Part shown: positions 61,735 to 64,000 of the stretch, one piece after another
Numbering within the stretch: the first letter of the stretch is position 1
Layout of the letters: every line of letters begins with the position of its first letter
Origin: Gammaproteobacteria bacterium
GTDB lineage: Bacteria; Pseudomonadota; Gammaproteobacteria; Competibacterales; Competibacteraceae
Length of the DNA: 64,000 bases
Assembly: GCA_024235095.1 (NCBI GenBank)
Contig: JACKNC010000001.1
Coordinates: 806,001-870,000, forward strand
Direction of reading: 5' to 3'
Notes under the pieces: generated by a model
Told to the model about the DNA's origin: nothing
Seen by the model: the letters and a program-made list of their open reading frames with translations, nothing else
Database searches by the model: none
Program-made: the position numbers and the translations under genes

Positions 61735-63210
61735 TCAATCGCCCCGCTCCACCTTGACCACCTTGATCATATTCGCCCCACCGGATACGCCCACCGGCAC
61801 CCCGGCGGTGAACACCACGATTTCCCCTTCCTGAACCATACCCTTGTTCAACAGAAACTCGGTCGCTGAACTCAATAAATCATCCACCGAGGTCACGACC
61901 GCGCCTAGTTGCAACGGCTCCACGCCCCAGACTAATGCTAATCGTCGCAAAGTCGCCGGCTTCGGACTGAACGCGATCAGCGGCATTGAAGGCCGGAATT
62001 TGGCCAGTCCCAGCAGACTCGACCCACTGTTGGTGAAACCGACCAGGTAACGGGCACACACCTTGTCGGCCAGGTCCATCGTCGCGAAATGCACCGCATC
62101 CTCGATACGCAGACAGGCGTTAGCCAGCAATTCCTCCTGGGTCAGCACATTCTTGCGCATCAGGGTTTTGAAAATCTCGCTGGCCTCGACGTTAAGCGCA
62201 ATGTTCTTCATCATCCGCACCGCGTCCACTGGATACTGACCCATCGCCGTTTCCGCCGACAGCATGACCGCATCCGTGCCGTCCATGATCGCGTTGGCGA
62301 CATCGTTCGCCTCGGCGCGGGTCGGTCGCGGGTTGTTGATCATCGATTCCAGCATCTGCGTTGCCGTGATCACCGGCTTGCCGGCAATGTTGCATTGACG
62401 AATCAACGTCTTCTGCATCAACGGCACTTCCTGTGGCGAAGTTTCCACGCCCAGATCGCCACGCGCCACCATGATCGCGTCCGCAACGGCAATAATGCCC
62501 GCACTGGACCGGAAGGCTTCCGGCTTCTCAATCTTGGCGATGATCGGAATCTTGCGGCCATGCGTGGTGAGCATGACGTTGATTAGTTCCTTGACATCGT
62601 CAGCGTCGCGCACAAACGACAACGCCACGTAATCCAGTTCGTGGTCGTAGGCAAACTGCAAATCGCCGCGATCCTTGTCGGTCATCGCCGAAATTTTCAA
62701 CTTGACGTTCGGCAGATTGACGCCCTTGCGCGGCTTCAGTCGTCCGCCGTTAACCACGCAGGTGAAAATTTCCTGTCCCTCAATGCGATCAACCGTAACT
62801 TCAAACAAGCCATCGTCAATCAGCACACGGTCGCCGGGGTGTACTTCTTCATGCAGAGTGCGGTGATCAATGGCGACTTTCTTAACGCCATCGTGGACGC
62901 CGCCCGTCACATCGTTGGTCGTCAACACCAGAGTCTCGCCGGCAGCGACCTCTAGAAACTCCCCATCCAACTGACCCAAGCGAATCTTCGGACCTTGCAA
63001 ATCCTGGAAAATCGCCACATGCCGGTTCAGCTTCCGCGCAGCCTCCCGCACCATCTGGACAGATAGCGCATGGTCTTCATGATTGCCGTGCGAGAAGTTC
63101 AACCGGATCACATCCACGCCTTCCCGCAACAGGGACTCGATGGTGTCTGCGTTGTGGGAACTCGGCCCCAGCGTCGCAACAATCTTGCTGAATTTCATAA
63201 CTTTGGACAT
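61735..63210 (-). CDS. pyk: Pyruvate kinase
   Basis: Final ATP-forming step of glycolysis. KIVATLGPSSHN, VIRLNFSHG, FQDLQGPKIRLG, PIIAKIEKPEA with the catalytic Lys, AIMVARGDLGVE and TATQMLESM are in order. 491 residues (487 from the second ATG), with an allosteric C-terminal domain. It follows pgi in the same direction with 76 bases between. Confidence 0.97.
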   Translation of the reverse strand: MSKVMKFSKIVATLGPSSHNADTIESLLREGVDVIRLNFSHGNHEDHALSVQMVREAARKLNRHVAIFQDLQGPKIRLGQLDGEFLEVAAGETLVLTTNDVTGGVHDGVKKVAIDHRTLHEEVHPGDRVLIDDGLFEVTVDRIEGQEIFTCVVNGGRLKPRKGVNLPNVKLKISAMTDKDRGDLQFAYDHELDYVALSFVRDADDVKELINVMLTTHGRKIPIIAKIEKPEAFRSSAGIIAVADAIMVARGDLGVETSPQEVPLMQKTLIRQCNIAGKPVITATQMLESMINNPRPTRAEANDVANAIMDGTDAVMLSAETAMGQYPVDAVRMMKNIALNVEASEIFKTLMRKNVLTQEELLANACLRIEDAVHFATMDLADKVCARYLVGFTNSGSSLLGLAKFRPSMPLIAFSPKPATLRRLALVWGVEPLQLGAVVTSVDDLLSSATEFLLNKGMVQEGEIVVFTAGVPVGVSGGANMIKVVKVERGD

Positions 63211-63286
63211 ATTCGCGATGATCCAGGCATGGAAAAATCCGTTGGTTTGCAGGGACGCATATCTCTACGCCCCTGCAATGAATGGA

Positions 63287-64000
63287 TCAATCCGGCGTGC
63301 GACAGAATTCGATCAACCCCACGGTCGACGCATCATGCCCAGCGACCGGTCGTTCGCCCTTCAATTCCGGCAGGATCGCATTGGCCAATTGCTTGCCCAG
63401 CTCCACGCCCCACTGATCGAAGGAATTGATATTCCAGATCACGCCCTGGGTAAAGACCTTATGTTCATACAGCGCCAGCAGGGAACCGAGCACTTTCGGG
63501 GTCAGGCGACGATAGAACAGGCTGGTGCTGGGCCGGTTGCCAGGGAACACCTTGTACGGTAGCAATTGCTCCAGCGCCTCGCCGCTCAGGCCCTGCTTCT
63601 CCAGTTCCGCCCGGGCCTGCGCCTCGGTCTTGCCGACCATCAGCGCCTCGGCTTGCGCCAGACAGTTGGCCAGCAGAATCGGGTGATGATCGCCAATCGG
63701 ATTCGGACTGTGCGCCGGGGCCAGGAAATCCGCCGGGACCAGGTGCGTGCCCTGGTGCAGCAACTGATAGAACGCATGTTGACCATTATTTCCCAGACCG
63801 CCCCACAGAATCGGGCCGGTGTTGACCTGCACAGTCTGGCCTTCCCGGTCAATGCTCTTGCCATTGCTCTCCATATCCAGTTGTTGCAGATAATCTGGCA
63901 AGGAGCGCAGGTAATCATCATAAACCAGCGTCACCTGGCTATCCGCGCCGAAAAAGTCGATATACCAGACGCCGAGCATGCCCAAAATCACCGGCAGGTT
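63287..64000 (-). CDS. pgi: Glucose-6-phosphate isomerase (C-terminal part, cut by window edge)
   Basis: Interconverts glucose 6-phosphate and fructose 6-phosphate. About 238 C-terminal residues are visible and the frame runs off the right edge. Both signatures are present: GNNGQHAFYQLLHQG with the active-site residues and SFDQWGVELGKQLA. An intact 3' end. Confidence 0.95.
   Translation of the reverse strand, partial: NLPVILGMLGVWYIDFFGADSQVTLVYDDYLRSLPDYLQQLDMESNGKSIDREGQTVQVNTGPILWGGLGNNGQHAFYQLLHQGTHLVPADFLAPAHSPNPIGDHHPILLANCLAQAEALMVGKTEAQARAELEKQGLSGEALEQLLPYKVFPGNRPSTSLFYRRLTPKVLGSLLALYEHKVFTQGVIWNINSFDQWGVELGKQLANAILPELKGERPVAGHDASTVGLIEFCRTPD

Noticed and set aside
1..64000. CRISPR arrays, rRNA, tRNA genes, prophage or secretion-effector loci
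   Set aside because: No regularly spaced repeats, tRNA-like cloverleaf, rRNA or phage structural genes could be recognised by reading the window.

Overview
The window reads as chromosomal DNA of a moderately GC-rich gammaproteobacterium. The evidence is gene order. The run rpsB-tsf-pyrH-frr-uppS-cdsA-dxr-rseP-bamA-skp-lpxD-fabZ-lpxA-lpxB follows the Pseudomonas-type arrangement, with map-glnD divergent from rpsB. The clusters glyA-nrdR-ribD-ribE-ribBA-ribH-nusB and lspA-ispH are also typical of the class. An N-type (sodium-type) ATPase set, galU-ackA, and many dispersed palindromes would suit an environmental or Competibacter-like lineage, but that placement is a guess. No rRNA, tRNA, CRISPR array or prophage was seen.

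Layout. (1) 1-6.3 kb: a MalK/UgpC-type ABC ATPase behind a palindromic repeat, then leftward map-glnD-prmC-hypothetical. (2) 6.4-20.5 kb: a long rightward translation, isoprenoid, envelope and lipid A superoperon, with many 4-base start/stop overlaps. (3) 20.5-23.9 kb: an insertion-sequence island just after lpxB, where rnhB-dnaE would normally follow. It holds an IS903-group element inside two inverted copies of an IS630-like 5' end, a YjaA-like gene, and a degenerate ISAs1-family element with intact ends and a perfect 10-bp target duplication. (4) 23.9-26.6 kb: a glutathione S-transferase and two alpha/beta hydrolases. (5) 26.7-33.6 kb: the leftward glyA/nrdR/riboflavin/nusB cluster and a histone-deacetylase-fold hydrolase. 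(6) 33.7-46.4 kb: argC, an OlsB/OlsA-like ornithine-lipid pair with a PAP2 phosphatase and a glycosyltransferase, hrpB, a fused oxoprolinase/hydantoinase, a Uma2 relic and gltX. (7) 46.5-49.1 kb: glnK-amtB-glnK with a good sigma-54 promoter and an NtrC-type site. (8) 49.1-55.3 kb: ubiK, comM and half of an N-ATPase operon (a, c, b, alpha, gamma). (9) 55.3-64 kb: ackA, galU, recG, a GspB-like relic, ispH, lspA, a small ORF, pyk and the 3' part of pgi.

How the genes connect. GlnD, encoded at 2.7-5.4 kb, uridylylates PII proteins, and both PII proteins here keep Tyr51. The amtB block has sigma-54/NtrC-type signals, so a nitrogen-sensing circuit is largely present in one window. Uma2, GspB-like and transposase relics show local gene decay.

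I did not find a clearly new multi-gene system. The best leads are the N-ATPase operon without its beta, epsilon, AtpQ and AtpR genes next to it, the IS-centred inverted structure, a RibB protein with a dead RibA domain, a small ORF after pyk, and several dispersed palindrome families.
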